Assembly: GCA_018267955.1 (NCBI GenBank)
Contig: JAFDXL010000009.1
Span: 646,717-710,716, forward strand
Length of the DNA stretch: 64,000 nt
From: Bacteroidota bacterium
GTDB taxonomy: Bacteria; Bacteroidota; Bacteroidia; Chitinophagales; Chitinophagaceae
Direction: 5' to 3'
A program made the position numbers and the translations under genes. Shown here in pieces: positions 25,386 to 33,827 of this stretch. Each line of letters starts with the position of its first letter. Position 1 is the first letter of the stretch. The notes beneath the pieces are model-generated. The model made no database searches, had not been told where the DNA came from, and saw only the letters and a program-made list of their open reading frames with translations.

Positions 25386-25889
25386 TTATTTGATACCCAG
25401 CTTAGTTTTTACAAGCGGCAACAGGTTATCAGCATCTTTGGTTACAAGTACTGCACCCGTGCTTGTATCAAACACGTAATCATATCCTTTTTCTTTAGCA
25501 ACATCTTTGATGGCCTTCTCAGCTTTATCAAGGATTGGCTGCAGCAATTCTTTCCTTTTGGTTTGCACTTTGTCTTGTGCACTTTGGTTAGTGCTTTCTA
25601 TACGAGCTTGCAAATCCCTTATTTCCTTTTCCTTCACTTCCCTTACGGCATCAGTCATAGTTTTATCACCAGCCTGGTATTCTTTTACTTTCTTCTCGTA
25701 TTCAGCGCTCATGCTCTGCAACTGATCCTGGAATGTTTTGGTATAAGCATCCAGGTCTGTGTTTGCTTTGGTCATTTCAGGCATAACGTTCAATAGCTCC
25801 TGGGAGTTGATGTGGCCAAACTTCGTTTGCGCGAAAGCCATATTGGTAATGAATAATCCGCAGGCAAGGAATAATACTAATTTTTTCAT
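25386..25889 (-). CDS. OmpH/Skp-family periplasmic chaperone (first copy)
   Basis: 167-aa periplasmic protein of the Skp/OmpH family, which holds unfolded outer-membrane proteins on their way to the BAM complex. Signal peptide about residues 1-20 (ending AFAQ), then TKFGHINSQELL, a long charged coiled-coil (about 45-125) forming the Skp tentacles, and a closing strand YDYVFDTSTGAVL. The gene lies downstream of bamA and a second skp-like gene, the normal Bacteroidota arrangement. The two Skp proteins are divergent paralogues and may form mixed trimers or serve different clients. Confidence 0.9.
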   Translation of the reverse strand: MKKLVLFLACGLFITNMAFAQTKFGHINSQELLNVMPEMTKANTDLDAYTKTFQDQLQSMSAEYEKKVKEYQAGDKTMTDAVREVKEKEIRDLQARIESTNQSAQDKVQTKRKELLQPILDKAEKAIKDVAKEKGYDYVFDTSTGAVLVTKDADNLLPLVKTKLGIK

Positions 25890-25944
25890 TGTTTATATTA
25901 ATATATGCTTTAAACTATATTTTGTGCGTGCAAAGTAAATGCCA

Positions 25945-26460
25945 TTATTTGTTTATTCCAAGTAATTTTAACACGTCTTCGCTTTTATCCAGCTTCGGGT
26001 CTGCATAAAAAAGCGTTACACCACCCGCTTTGTCTAAAACAGCATCGTAGCTCTTCGTTTGGGCAAACTTCTGTACTGCGTTATATACCTTATCCTGTAT
26101 AGGCTTTACAAGCTTCTGGCGCTCTTTGAACAGGTCCCCTTCATAACCAAAACGTTGTTTTTGAAGGTCTTTCGCGACTTTCTCTTTCTGCATGATCTCA
26201 TCTTCACGTTTTTTCCTCATATCGTCAGAGAGCATCGCTCTTTCCGCTTCGTACGACTTGTACATTCTATCTACCTCCTGCATGCGGGTATCAATTTCCG
26301 TTTGCCAGGTTTTAGACATCTGGTCGAGCCTTGTCTGGGCATCTTTATAATCCACCATCCTGTCGAGGATGTACTTGGAATCTATTATGCAATAACGTTG
26401 CGCATTAGCCGAAAAACCAACGGCCATCAAAAGCAGCAGACTTAAAACTATTTTTTTCAT
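25945..26460 (-). CDS. OmpH/Skp-family periplasmic chaperone (second copy)
   Basis: 171-aa Skp-like chaperone. Start MKKIVLSLLLLMAVGFSANAQ supplies a clear signal peptide; the longer frame upstream has none. After RYCIIDSKYILD comes a strongly charged coiled-coil (about residues 45-120, with DDMRKKREDEIMQKEKVAKD) and a C-terminal YDAVLDKAGGVTLF strand. It sits between bamA (46 bases upstream) and the other skp gene (55 bases downstream), so the three are probably co-transcribed. Confidence 0.9.
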   Translation of the reverse strand: MKKIVLSLLLLMAVGFSANAQRYCIIDSKYILDRMVDYKDAQTRLDQMSKTWQTEIDTRMQEVDRMYKSYEAERAMLSDDMRKKREDEIMQKEKVAKDLQKQRFGYEGDLFKERQKLVKPIQDKVYNAVQKFAQTKSYDAVLDKAGGVTLFYADPKLDKSEDVLKLLGINK

Positions 26461-26506
26461 ACACTTAAAAGGTTTATCAATTAACTGATCATTTTTATAA
26501 TTAACA

Positions 26507-29203
26507 TCAATCCGGTTCAAAACCAAGCATAAAGGTAAAGGCTGATATATTACCCAGTTTGGTATTACCCGTAGCTTTGGAATAGTTATCAAAACCTACG
26601 CCATAGTCTAGACCCAGCAAACCAAACATTGGCAGGAATACCCTAACGCCCACACCGGCAGCACGGTTTAATGAGACTGGATTGTAGGTATTAAACGAGT
26701 TCCATGCATTAGCAGCTTCTACAAACATTAAACCATAGATAGTAGATGTAGGGCTCAGCGAGAATGGATAACGTACCTCAGCAGTATACTTGTTGAAGAT
26801 CACAGCATTGGTCTGATATGGGTTTTTATAACCACGCTGGGCTATGATATCCTTACCAATGAAGAAGTTACGGCCTGACAGACCATCACCCCCAAGCTGG
26901 AACCGCTCGAACGGTGAATAACCGATATCAGGATTATAATATCCGAGGAAGCCATATTTAGTGGCAAACTTGAATACAAAGTTACCGGTGATCTTCTGAT
27001 ACCATTCTGCCGTGAAACGGTACTTATGGTATTCTATCCACTTATATTTTTCAGAAGCTGCCTCATTAGCAAGATTTTTCCCTGAAAGACTACTATAAGG
27101 AGGTGTAAACTGGAAAGTAAAACTGATATTAGAACCGCTTGTAGGATATAAAGGTTTGTCTACTGAGTAACGCGCCAATACAAGTTTTGCATATAAGTTA
27201 TTACTGTATCCATTATTAAAGGGTTGGTTATTTTCATCTAAAACCAGGGAATAGTCTTTCAACTTATAATTCTGGTAGTTGATACCATAGGTAAATACAA
27301 AGTTGTCATCCGGCCATTTGATACGCTTGCTGATGGATACACCACCACCAAATGCGCGGATATAAGAAGAATCCGCGGGGAATGGTGTTGTAACACCTGA
27401 ATAGCGGCTATAAATAAGGCTGGTAGTAAGTGCATTAGGCTTTTTACCACCCAGCCATGGTTCTGTGAATGCGAAGTTCACAGAGTTATAATATTTACCA
27501 TTTGACTGGTAGTTGAGTGAAAGCCTCTGACCATCACCTACAGGCAGCGGATCCCAGAATTTGGGCTTGAAGATATTACGCAAAGAGAAGTTGCTGAATA
27601 CAATACCTATATTACCATAGAAGCTGATGCCACCACCGAAACCGGCAGACAATTGTAACTGATCGCTTGATTTTTCTACCAGGGTATAATCTATATCAAC
27701 GGTACCATCTTCCGGATTAGGACGAGGCTGAATGCCTATCTTTTCCTGGTCGAAGAAGCCCAGGTTTGCTATTTCCCTGTTAGAACGTATCAGATCAGCA
27801 CGGCTGAATTTGTTACCCGGCAGTGTACGTAGTTCCCTGCGTATCACATGCTCATTGGTACGGTCGTTACCAGCAATATTCACATTACGGATAGTGGCCT
27901 GCGGCCCTTCTGTGATGTGCATTTCGTAATTGATCGTATCACCGACAATAGATGTTTCAACCGGATCTACGTTAAAGAACAGGTATCCGTCATCCATATA
28001 CAGGCTGCCTATATCATCACCGCCGTCAGGGCTTAATGCCTTACCCAGGCGCGTGTCTAACAACTGCTGATTGTACACATCACCTTTTTTGATATTAAGT
28101 ACTTTGGAAAGAAACTCACTGGTGTACTTTGTATTACCCTTCCATTCAATATCACCGAAATAGTATTTGTGTCCTTCCTTCACCTTTATCTCTACATTCA
28201 CATTGCCGTTATCTACTGTATAAACGGTGTCTTTCTCTATAGAGGCATCGCGATAACCTAAGGAATTATAGTATTCTACCAGCGCCAGCTTATCGTCTTC
28301 AAACTTCTTTTGGTTGAATTTGGATGAGCTGAAAAAGCTAGGCCTAAAATATGGGTTGAGCGCTTCCAGCGTTTTCGACACCGATAGGAAGTTGAATTCT
28401 TTCAGGTAATTACTAAAGGAGCGTTCCTCCTTATCATATAAAGTAACTTTATCGGCGGGGTACAAAGAAATACGTGCCATTTCCTTTGTTGACTTTAGCG
28501 TATGCTTCAGTTTATTTTCCGGAGCATGATCGTTACCCGCAATGTTCACCTGGTTGATATGCGTTTTGTTTCCTTTATTAATATCAAAAGTCAAAACGAT
28601 AGAGTTAACTGCGCCGGTATCTATGCGTTCTGCAACCTTTATTGATACTTCTCCATATCCCTTATCTGCAAAGAACTTCTTAATACGAACAATCGTTTCT
28701 TTCTTAGTTGCTTCTGTAACTACCCTACCCTTAACTAACCCTGTTTTTTCTTTCAGCTCCTGGGCTTCGCTCTTTTTGATGCCTTTGAAATTGTAACGGG
28801 CAAGGCGCGGGCGCTCCTCTACTTTAATATCAAGAAATACCTTAGAACTAATGATCTTTGTTACAGTTATACTAACGTCTGAAAACAATTCCTGCTTCCA
28901 TAAGTTGCGTATTGCTTTGGCAATGGCATCGTCATTAGGCAATTTGATCTTGGTGCCAACATTCAATCCTGTAACGGCTATCAGCAGGTCTTCATCAAGA
29001 TATTTGGTACCGCTAACCGTAACACCGGCAATTTCATATTGTTTTGGGGCATCGGGCATAGCCTGCGGCGACATAGCCGACTGAAGCCCGCCCTTGTGCG
29101 AACTGGAGTCGCCGGGCATAGCTATCTGTGCATGTACATTATATGCACCTGCCATTAACAGGCATGCTGATAAAAAAAAGTTGCGCATTAATGCTTTAAA
29201 CAT
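26507..29203 (-). CDS. bamA: Outer-membrane protein assembly factor BamA
   Basis: 898-aa outer-membrane protein, the central insertase for beta-barrel proteins. Signal peptide MFKALMRNFFLSACLLMAGA..HAQ, then a series of POTRA domains (about residues 60-480, with units such as YEIAGVTVSGTKYLDEDLLI and ATIRNVNIAGNDRTNEHVIR), and a 16-strand surface-antigen barrel from about residue 500 to the C-terminus (FTFMLGFEPD). ATG at 29203 overlaps the end of uppS by eight bases; ATG at 29191 is the alternative, 12 bases shorter. Followed by two skp-like chaperone genes, an assembly-line operon. Confidence 0.94.
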   Translation of the reverse strand: MFKALMRNFFLSACLLMAGAYNVHAQIAMPGDSSSHKGGLQSAMSPQAMPDAPKQYEIAGVTVSGTKYLDEDLLIAVTGLNVGTKIKLPNDDAIAKAIRNLWKQELFSDVSITVTKIISSKVFLDIKVEERPRLARYNFKGIKKSEAQELKEKTGLVKGRVVTEATKKETIVRIKKFFADKGYGEVSIKVAERIDTGAVNSIVLTFDINKGNKTHINQVNIAGNDHAPENKLKHTLKSTKEMARISLYPADKVTLYDKEERSFSNYLKEFNFLSVSKTLEALNPYFRPSFFSSSKFNQKKFEDDKLALVEYYNSLGYRDASIEKDTVYTVDNGNVNVEIKVKEGHKYYFGDIEWKGNTKYTSEFLSKVLNIKKGDVYNQQLLDTRLGKALSPDGGDDIGSLYMDDGYLFFNVDPVETSIVGDTINYEMHITEGPQATIRNVNIAGNDRTNEHVIRRELRTLPGNKFSRADLIRSNREIANLGFFDQEKIGIQPRPNPEDGTVDIDYTLVEKSSDQLQLSAGFGGGISFYGNIGIVFSNFSLRNIFKPKFWDPLPVGDGQRLSLNYQSNGKYYNSVNFAFTEPWLGGKKPNALTTSLIYSRYSGVTTPFPADSSYIRAFGGGVSISKRIKWPDDNFVFTYGINYQNYKLKDYSLVLDENNQPFNNGYSNNLYAKLVLARYSVDKPLYPTSGSNISFTFQFTPPYSSLSGKNLANEAASEKYKWIEYHKYRFTAEWYQKITGNFVFKFATKYGFLGYYNPDIGYSPFERFQLGGDGLSGRNFFIGKDIIAQRGYKNPYQTNAVIFNKYTAEVRYPFSLSPTSTIYGLMFVEAANAWNSFNTYNPVSLNRAAGVGVRVFLPMFGLLGLDYGVGFDNYSKATGNTKLGNISAFTFMLGFEPD

Positions 29204-29957
29204 GCTGGGTAGTATTCGTTTGGATTTGTTCACTTGTTTTACCGAAACGGCGCTCACGTTGCTGATAATTGAGTATTGCTTCGTACAAATTTTGTCTTCT
29301 GAACGCAGGCCAGTGCACAGGTGTAAAGTACAATTCGGCATAGGCAAGCTGGTACAACAAATAATTACTGATCCTGTACTCCCCACTCGTACGTATCATC
29401 AATTCAGGATCAGGGAAAGAAGCGGTATTTAAATAATTATGAAAAACTTTGTCGTCTATATCTTCCTGCTTCAGTTTACCGGCCAACGCGTCAGCTACCA
29501 TTTTTTTAGCAGCATCTACGATCTCCCAACGCGAGCTATAGCTTAAAGCCAATACCAGGTTAAGGCCCGTATTATTGGCCATCATATCCATCGCCTCAGA
29601 CAATTCTTTCTGGCAAATGGCAGGCAGGCTCTTAAAATCGCCAATAACATGCATGCGCACATTATTCTTCATCAGTTCATCAGCTTCTTTCCTTATAGTA
29701 TTTACAAGCAATTCCATAAGGGCATCCACCTCTTCCTTCGGGCGATTCCAGTTCTCGGTAGAGAAGGCATATAAAGTAAGGTATGATATTCCGAGTTCTC
29801 CGCAGGCATCAACAATATCCCTGACACTGCGTACGCCCTCATAGTGGCCGTACAGCCTGTCCTGACCTTGTTCTTTAGCCCAGCGTCCGTTGCCATCCAT
29901 AATAATGGCAATGTGTTTGGGCATTTTATTTTTATCCAGAGATTGCAGAATATCCAT
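29196..29957 (-). CDS. uppS: Isoprenyl (undecaprenyl) diphosphate synthase
   Basis: 253-aa cis-prenyltransferase that makes the undecaprenyl carrier for peptidoglycan and surface glycans. Signature motifs: IAIIMDGNGRWA with the catalytic Asp, YLTLYAFSTENWNRP, and RTSGEYRISNYLLYQLAYAE near the C-terminus. The ATG at 29957 (MDILQSLDKNKMPKHIA) is chosen because the longer frame would cross the promoter. First gene of the uppS-bamA-skp-skp operon. Confidence 0.95.
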   Translation of the reverse strand: MDILQSLDKNKMPKHIAIIMDGNGRWAKEQGQDRLYGHYEGVRSVRDIVDACGELGISYLTLYAFSTENWNRPKEEVDALMELLVNTIRKEADELMKNNVRMHVIGDFKSLPAICQKELSEAMDMMANNTGLNLVLALSYSSRWEIVDAAKKMVADALAGKLKQEDIDDKVFHNYLNTASFPDPELMIRTSGEYRISNYLLYQLAYAELYFTPVHWPAFRRQNLYEAILNYQQRERRFGKTSEQIQTNTTQHV

Positions 29958-29991
29958 ATGGAAAATCGGAAGACACTTTAGTAAAAGTGTG

Positions 29992-30029
29992 CAAAGGTAC
30001 AAAAATAGGTGCTTGCCGTATGTATCAAA
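29992..30029 (-). promoter_or_regulatory. Overlapping promoters of the uppS-bamA-skp operon with leader hairpin
   Basis: Two exact TAnnTTTG boxes lie back to back on the minus strand: TATTTTTG (30007-30000) with TTTG 18 bases upstream (30029-30026), and TACCTTTG (29999-29992). Immediately downstream is the inverted repeat ACACTTT-N4-AAAGTGT (29973-29990), which would be at the very 5' end of the upstream-initiated mRNA. Confidence 0.6.
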
Positions 30030-30114
30030 ATGGAGAATGCCAGTTTAACAATACTTTATCGGCATTAGCTATATAAATTATTCGATTAAACAATGTGTTA
30101 ACAGTTTTTATGGT

Positions 30115-30146
30115 CTTGAATCCATCATTTATTTAAACTATTTTTA
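30115..30146 (+). promoter_or_regulatory. Candidate promoter of upp
   Basis: TTG (30116-30118), 20 bases, TATTTTTA (30139-30146), 7 of 8 to TAnnTTTG. Only four bases (AGGT) separate the box from the ATG at 30151, so the transcript would be leaderless. Confidence 0.4.
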
Positions 30147-30150
30147 AGGT

Positions 30151-30801
30151 ATGGTAACCAACCTCAGCCTGCATAATTCCATCCTCAGCGAATGGGTGCG
30201 GCAAATACGCGATGTTGAAGTTCAGGCAGATCGAATGAGATTTCGCCGTAATATGGAACGTATCGGCGAAATAGCTGCCTATGAGATCAGCAAAACATTA
30301 CCGTATAAACTAATATCTGTTCAAACCCCTATGGGGCAGTCGGAATGTTTTGAATTGGAGCACCAACCAGTTCTGGCAACCATACTTAGGGCGGGAGTAC
30401 CGCTGCACCAGGGGCTGCTCAATTATTTTGACCGGGCCGATAATGCCTTTGTGGCTGCTTACCGGAAACATCACCGGGATGGCAGTTTTGAAATAGACCA
30501 GCAATACCTTACCTGCCCCGAACTGGAGGGGCGCCCCCTGATTATTGCCGACCCCATGCTGGCAACAGGCGCATCCCTGGTATTGACACTCGAAAACCTG
30601 ACGGACGGCTGCAAACCATCTGTCATTCACTTCGTTTCGGCAATTGCCTGCACCGAAGGAATAGACCTGGTGACCCGAAAATTTCCCGATGTACATATAT
30701 GGACTGCTGCAATAGATGACGAACTGACAGCCAGGGGATATATAGTACCGGGGCTGGGCGATGCCGGCGATCTTGCATATGGGGTGAAAAAACAGTCATG
30801 A
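30151..30801 (+). CDS. upp: Uracil phosphoribosyltransferase
   Basis: 216-aa cytoplasmic salvage enzyme that joins uracil and PRPP to give UMP. The PRPP-binding loop LIIADPMLATGASL and the C-terminal uracil-binding region ARGYIVPGLGDAGDLAYG are intact; an LRAGVPLHQG motif precedes them. The length is typical. Monocistronic, divergent from uppS; no terminator is recognised after it. Confidence 0.95.
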   Translation: MVTNLSLHNSILSEWVRQIRDVEVQADRMRFRRNMERIGEIAAYEISKTLPYKLISVQTPMGQSECFELEHQPVLATILRAGVPLHQGLLNYFDRADNAFVAAYRKHHRDGSFEIDQQYLTCPELEGRPLIIADPMLATGASLVLTLENLTDGCKPSVIHFVSAIACTEGIDLVTRKFPDVHIWTAAIDDELTARGYIVPGLGDAGDLAYGVKKQS

Positions 30802-30807
30802 CCCAAC

Positions 30808-30846
30808 TAAATAATATTTAACGCCGTCTTAAATAATATTTAACGC
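30808..30846. promoter_or_regulatory. Pair of 17-bp direct repeats with palindromic cores upstream of the porP/sprF-like gene
   Basis: TAAATAATATTTAACGC occurs exactly twice (30808-30824 and 30830-30846), 22 bases apart start to start. Each copy includes the odd palindrome TAAATA-A-TATTTA. The pair ends five bases before the -33 box of the next gene, in operator position. Confidence 0.55.
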
Positions 30847-30850
30847 TCTC

Positions 30851-30880
30851 TTTGGAATATAGGATTATTTGTTTATTTTG
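30851..30880 (+). promoter_or_regulatory. Promoter of the porP/sprF-like gene
   Basis: TTTG (30851-30854), 18 bases, TTATTTTG (30873-30880), 7 of 8 to TAnnTTTG. Predicted leader about 36 nt. Confidence 0.5.
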
Positions 30881-30921
30881 GCTTTCAGAAACTCAATTAA
30901 AAATTCATAAACGTTACCCAG

Positions 30922-31959
30922 ATGAAGAAAATATTATTAGGAGTGGGTGTGTCAATGATGGTCGCAACTTCAGCAATGGCTCAAGATCCGCATTTCACTC
31001 AATATTTTGCATCACCGCTTACTCTAAACCCTGCTTTGACAGGTCTAACGCAATGCGATCTTCGCCTTGCCGCTAACTATCGTACTCAATGGGCTAGCGT
31101 ATCTTCTAACCCATACATTACGGGAACCATATCTTATGATATGGCTACAATGAAAGGTAAACTGAATAACGGCGACGCAATAGGTGTAGGTATATTAGGC
31201 TTGTTTGACAGGTCTGGTACCGGTGGCCTGCAAAATGTAAGCGTAGGATTATCAGTTGCTTACCACAAAGCATTTGGCTACGAAAAACAACATACTTTAT
31301 CTATAGGTGTGCAGGGTGTGCTGGTTCAGAAAAGCATAGACTTCTCGAAACTGAAGTTTGAAGACCAGTTTGACCGCGCAACAGGCGGTACACCATACAA
31401 TACTTCTGAGAACATTGGTAACGCGGATCTTAACTATCCTGACTTCAACGTAGGTCTTATGTACTCTGGCCGCATGAGCGAACATGCTACTATGTATGCA
31501 GGTTTGTCTTTCTACCACCTGACTCAGCCAACTGAAACTTTCCTGCAAGACAGCCACCAGATACACATGCGTTCTACAGGCTACCTCGGCGGATCGTTCG
31601 ATATGAATGAAAACATCGTGCTGTATGCAAGTGCTATGTTCAATGCACAGGCAAGCGCTTCTGAAGTATTGGCAGGCGCTGCTGTAGGTTTTGTACTGAA
31701 CCCCGGCCACGATGCTGAATATGCTAAGAACACTATCCTGTACTTAGGTTCATGGTATCGCTACGGAGATGCTATCGCTCCTTATGTAGGTTTTGAGTTT
31801 TCTAAAATGAAAGTGGGTATTACTTACGATCTGAACGTTTCAGGTTTTGCTCCTGCAACTAAGAGCAATGGCGGTTACGAACTGTCACTGATCTTCAACG
31901 GCTGCATCAACAAACGTGAGTTCAAACCTACTTACAACTTCGCTTGTCCGAAATTCTAA
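30922..31959 (+). CDS. PorP/SprF family type IX secretion-associated outer-membrane protein
   Basis: 345-aa outer-membrane beta-barrel. Signal peptide ends AMAQ (about residue 20), followed by the family opening DPHFTQYFASPLTLNPALTG and the phrase RLAANYRTQWASV. SprF-type proteins are needed to export or anchor specific type B T9SS substrates. Here the gene stands alone rather than beside its substrate, although two type B proteins are encoded elsewhere in the window. Monocistronic with its own promoter, a repeat pair upstream and a strong terminator. Confidence 0.92.
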   Translation: MKKILLGVGVSMMVATSAMAQDPHFTQYFASPLTLNPALTGLTQCDLRLAANYRTQWASVSSNPYITGTISYDMATMKGKLNNGDAIGVGILGLFDRSGTGGLQNVSVGLSVAYHKAFGYEKQHTLSIGVQGVLVQKSIDFSKLKFEDQFDRATGGTPYNTSENIGNADLNYPDFNVGLMYSGRMSEHATMYAGLSFYHLTQPTETFLQDSHQIHMRSTGYLGGSFDMNENIVLYASAMFNAQASASEVLAGAAVGFVLNPGHDAEYAKNTILYLGSWYRYGDAIAPYVGFEFSKMKVGITYDLNVSGFAPATKSNGGYELSLIFNGCINKREFKPTYNFACPKF

Positions 31960-31979
31960 TTCTTCTTAATACCTCTTAT

Positions 31980-32008
31980 AAAAGAGCCGGTCGATGACCG
32001 GCTCTTTT
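31980..32008. terminator. Bidirectional terminator between porP/sprF-like gene and DNA glycosylase
   Basis: AAAAGAGCCGGTC, loop GAT, GACCGGCTCTTTT, with T tracts on both strands. Confidence 0.88.
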
Positions 32009-32010
32009 AT

Positions 32011-32616
32011 TTATAATCCTTTTCCTTTACTTACGTATTTATTACCCTTTATATAAAAGCGGTAAGGAAGCATGGCATCTTCCTGTGCATAAGCTACGCC
32101 TACCCTGGTTGCAGCAACAATATCTTTAGCGGGCACCTTAATGCCCCTATCCTCAATATATATAGCATCATCGCGCAACAATAGCCCGGTATGAGACGTA
32201 ACTATACCTAAGGCTGCGCTCATGGCGCCGGGCCCTGCAGTAAGCGCCGGGGTGAGCTTCTCCTTATTCCTTCGTTCCAGCATATATTCAATACCCTCCA
32301 GCGGCTCTATTGCCCTTATAAGCACTGCGTGCGGCACATCCTGCACATTGGTAACTACATTGAACAAGTGATGAATGCCATAGCAGAGATACACATACGC
32401 GCTGCCGCCATTGCGGAACATAATCTCTGTGCGATTGGTGCGACGATTGCCATAGGCATGAGATGCCTTGTCGCCAACACCTGCGTATGCCTCTGTCTCC
32501 ACGATCATACCCGAAGTTTGAATACCATCTATATTAGTGACCAAAACTTTTCCGAGTAATTCCTTAGCGATCTTCACTACATCTTTACGGGTATAAAACG
32601 ATTCCGTCAATATCAT
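32011..32616 (-). CDS. DNA-3-methyladenine glycosylase (AAG/MPG family)
   Basis: 201-aa base-excision repair enzyme that removes alkylated purines. The family core [19 protein letters not shown] (catalytic Glu), the intercalating-region tract [16 protein letters not shown] and [14 protein letters not shown] are present. The start [20 protein letters not shown] matches the usual N-terminus. A perfect -7 box lies four bases upstream, so the mRNA may be leaderless; the longer frame upstream is therefore rejected. Confidence 0.93.
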   Translation of the reverse strand: MILTESFYTRKDVVKIAKELLGKVLVTNIDGIQTSGMIVETEAYAGVGDKASHAYGNRRTNRTEIMFRNGGSAYVYLCYGIHHLFNVVTNVQDVPHAVLIRAIEPLEGIEYMLERRNKEKLTPALTAGPGAMSAALGIVTSHTGLLLRDDAIYIEDRGIKVPAKDIVAATRVGVAYAQEDAMLPYRFYIKGNKYVSKGKGL

Positions 32617-32620
32617 AAAG

Positions 32621-32628
32621 CAAAAATA
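32621..32628 (-). promoter_or_regulatory. -7 element abutting the DNA glycosylase start
   Basis: Minus strand TATTTTTG, exact TAnnTTTG, with only CTTT before the ATG at 32616. No good -33 element. Confidence 0.45.
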
Positions 32629-32663
32629 CAGGTTGCCGTACAATGCCGTATTTTTAACCCAGG

Positions 32664-33368
32664 ATGAGCACAAAAGGAACAATATACCTGGTACCAATAC
32701 CGATAGCCGAAGACGCAATATCTACCCTTTCTGCAAGCGTAGTAAGCAAAACATTAGAGCTAAAGCATTATTTCGTAGAGAATGTGCGCACTGCCAGGCG
32801 TTTCTTAAAGGCTTTACACCCATCAATAGTAATTGACGAGATACAGTTCTCTGAAATAGATAAACACAATGGCGCTGATATCGCCCTGTTCCGGAAATGG
32901 ATAAAAGAAGGGCTGGAAATTGGGATTATGAGTGAAGCAGGCTGCCCCGGTATAGCTGACCCCGGCGCTGAGCTTGCAGGGATTGCACATAGTGCAGGCG
33001 CTAAAGTAATACCGCTCACGGGGCCTAACTCTATAGTACTCGCCTTGATGGCTTCGGGATTAAACGGACAAAGCTTTTGCTTTAATGGATACCTGCCTGT
33101 AAAAGACCCGGCAAGAAGCCAGAAACTGAAAGCGCTTGAGGCATTGTCAAGAAAAGAAACACAAACGCAGTTATTTATAGAAACACCTTATCGTAATAAT
33201 CAACTACTGGACGAGATCATCAAACATTGCCAGCCACAAACACAGCTGTGCATTGCCTTAAACATAACAGGAGCTACAGAGTATATCAAAACGCAGTCGC
33301 TCAAAGAATGGAAGGCCAATAAACCGCAACTGGATAAAGCACCTGCGGTGTTCCTGATGCTGGCCTAG
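32664..33368 (+). CDS. RsmI-like SAM-dependent methyltransferase (short form)
   Basis: 234-aa tetrapyrrole-methylase-fold protein related to RsmI, which 2'-O-methylates C1402 of 16S rRNA. Motifs: [50 protein letters not shown] and [12 protein letters not shown]. It lacks the C-terminal extension of full-length RsmI (about 280 aa) and belongs to a shorter Bacteroidota subgroup, so the exact target is uncertain. Its stop is shared with the convergent gene in the palindrome CTAG (33365-33368). Confidence 0.82.
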   Translation: MSTKGTIYLVPIPIAEDAISTLSASVVSKTLELKHYFVENVRTARRFLKALHPSIVIDEIQFSEIDKHNGADIALFRKWIKEGLEIGIMSEAGCPGIADPGAELAGIAHSAGAKVIPLTGPNSIVLALMASGLNGQSFCFNGYLPVKDPARSQKLKALEALSRKETQTQLFIETPYRNNQLLDEIIKHCQPQTQLCIALNITGATEYIKTQSLKEWKANKPQLDKAPAVFLMLA

Positions 33369-33766
33369 TAGGTAGCATCGCGTACCTCTTCAATTCTATC
33401 TACCATATATTGCCCTTTTTCTGCATTAATGCTATTGTAATTTTCACCACGCCAGGGAAGGCTTCTGCGGTATTGGATATAATGCAGGCGAACGATCTTG
33501 CCAAGGCATTTTTCGAGCGAGTCGGCAAGGGTGACATCATCTACGCTGAAATAATAGTATTGAGAATTGATAGCAGCACCTCTTTGTCCAAACCCAAGCT
33601 GGATCATTTCTCCTTCATATGTCTTGAACAAATTGCCCTTGCGTGAGAATTTCTGCAACACCCCTTCCCTGCTGCCATCGCTATAGGGATTATAATAGAA
33701 CCAGTACACATAACCGGTTATTGCTACCAATATTACTATAATACTTATGAAAATTGCTTTACGCAT
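33365..33766 (-). CDS. Single-pass membrane protein of unknown function
   Basis: 133-aa protein with an N-terminal transmembrane anchor (about residues 5-25), then PYSDGSREGVLQKFSRKGNL, FKTYEGEMIQLGFG and a beta-rich domain. Similar small proteins are widespread in Bacteroidota and are sometimes mislabelled as a dehydrogenase; no such domain is present. Faces the periplasm by topology. No operon partner. Its stop overlaps that of the RsmI-like gene by four bases. Confidence 0.75.
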   Translation of the reverse strand: MRKAIFISIIVILVAITGYVYWFYYNPYSDGSREGVLQKFSRKGNLFKTYEGEMIQLGFGQRGAAINSQYYYFSVDDVTLADSLEKCLGKIVRLHYIQYRRSLPWRGENYNSINAEKGQYMVDRIEEVRDATY

Positions 33767-33827
33767 AATATCTTTTTATCCTATTCTAAATTAGTAATAG
33801 TTAGCGGATATTTATATGATTTCAACA

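Noticed and set aside
33365-33766. 6-phosphogluconate dehydrogenase
   Set aside because: Similar small membrane proteins sometimes carry this name, but there is no nucleotide-binding or catalytic domain and the length is far too short.
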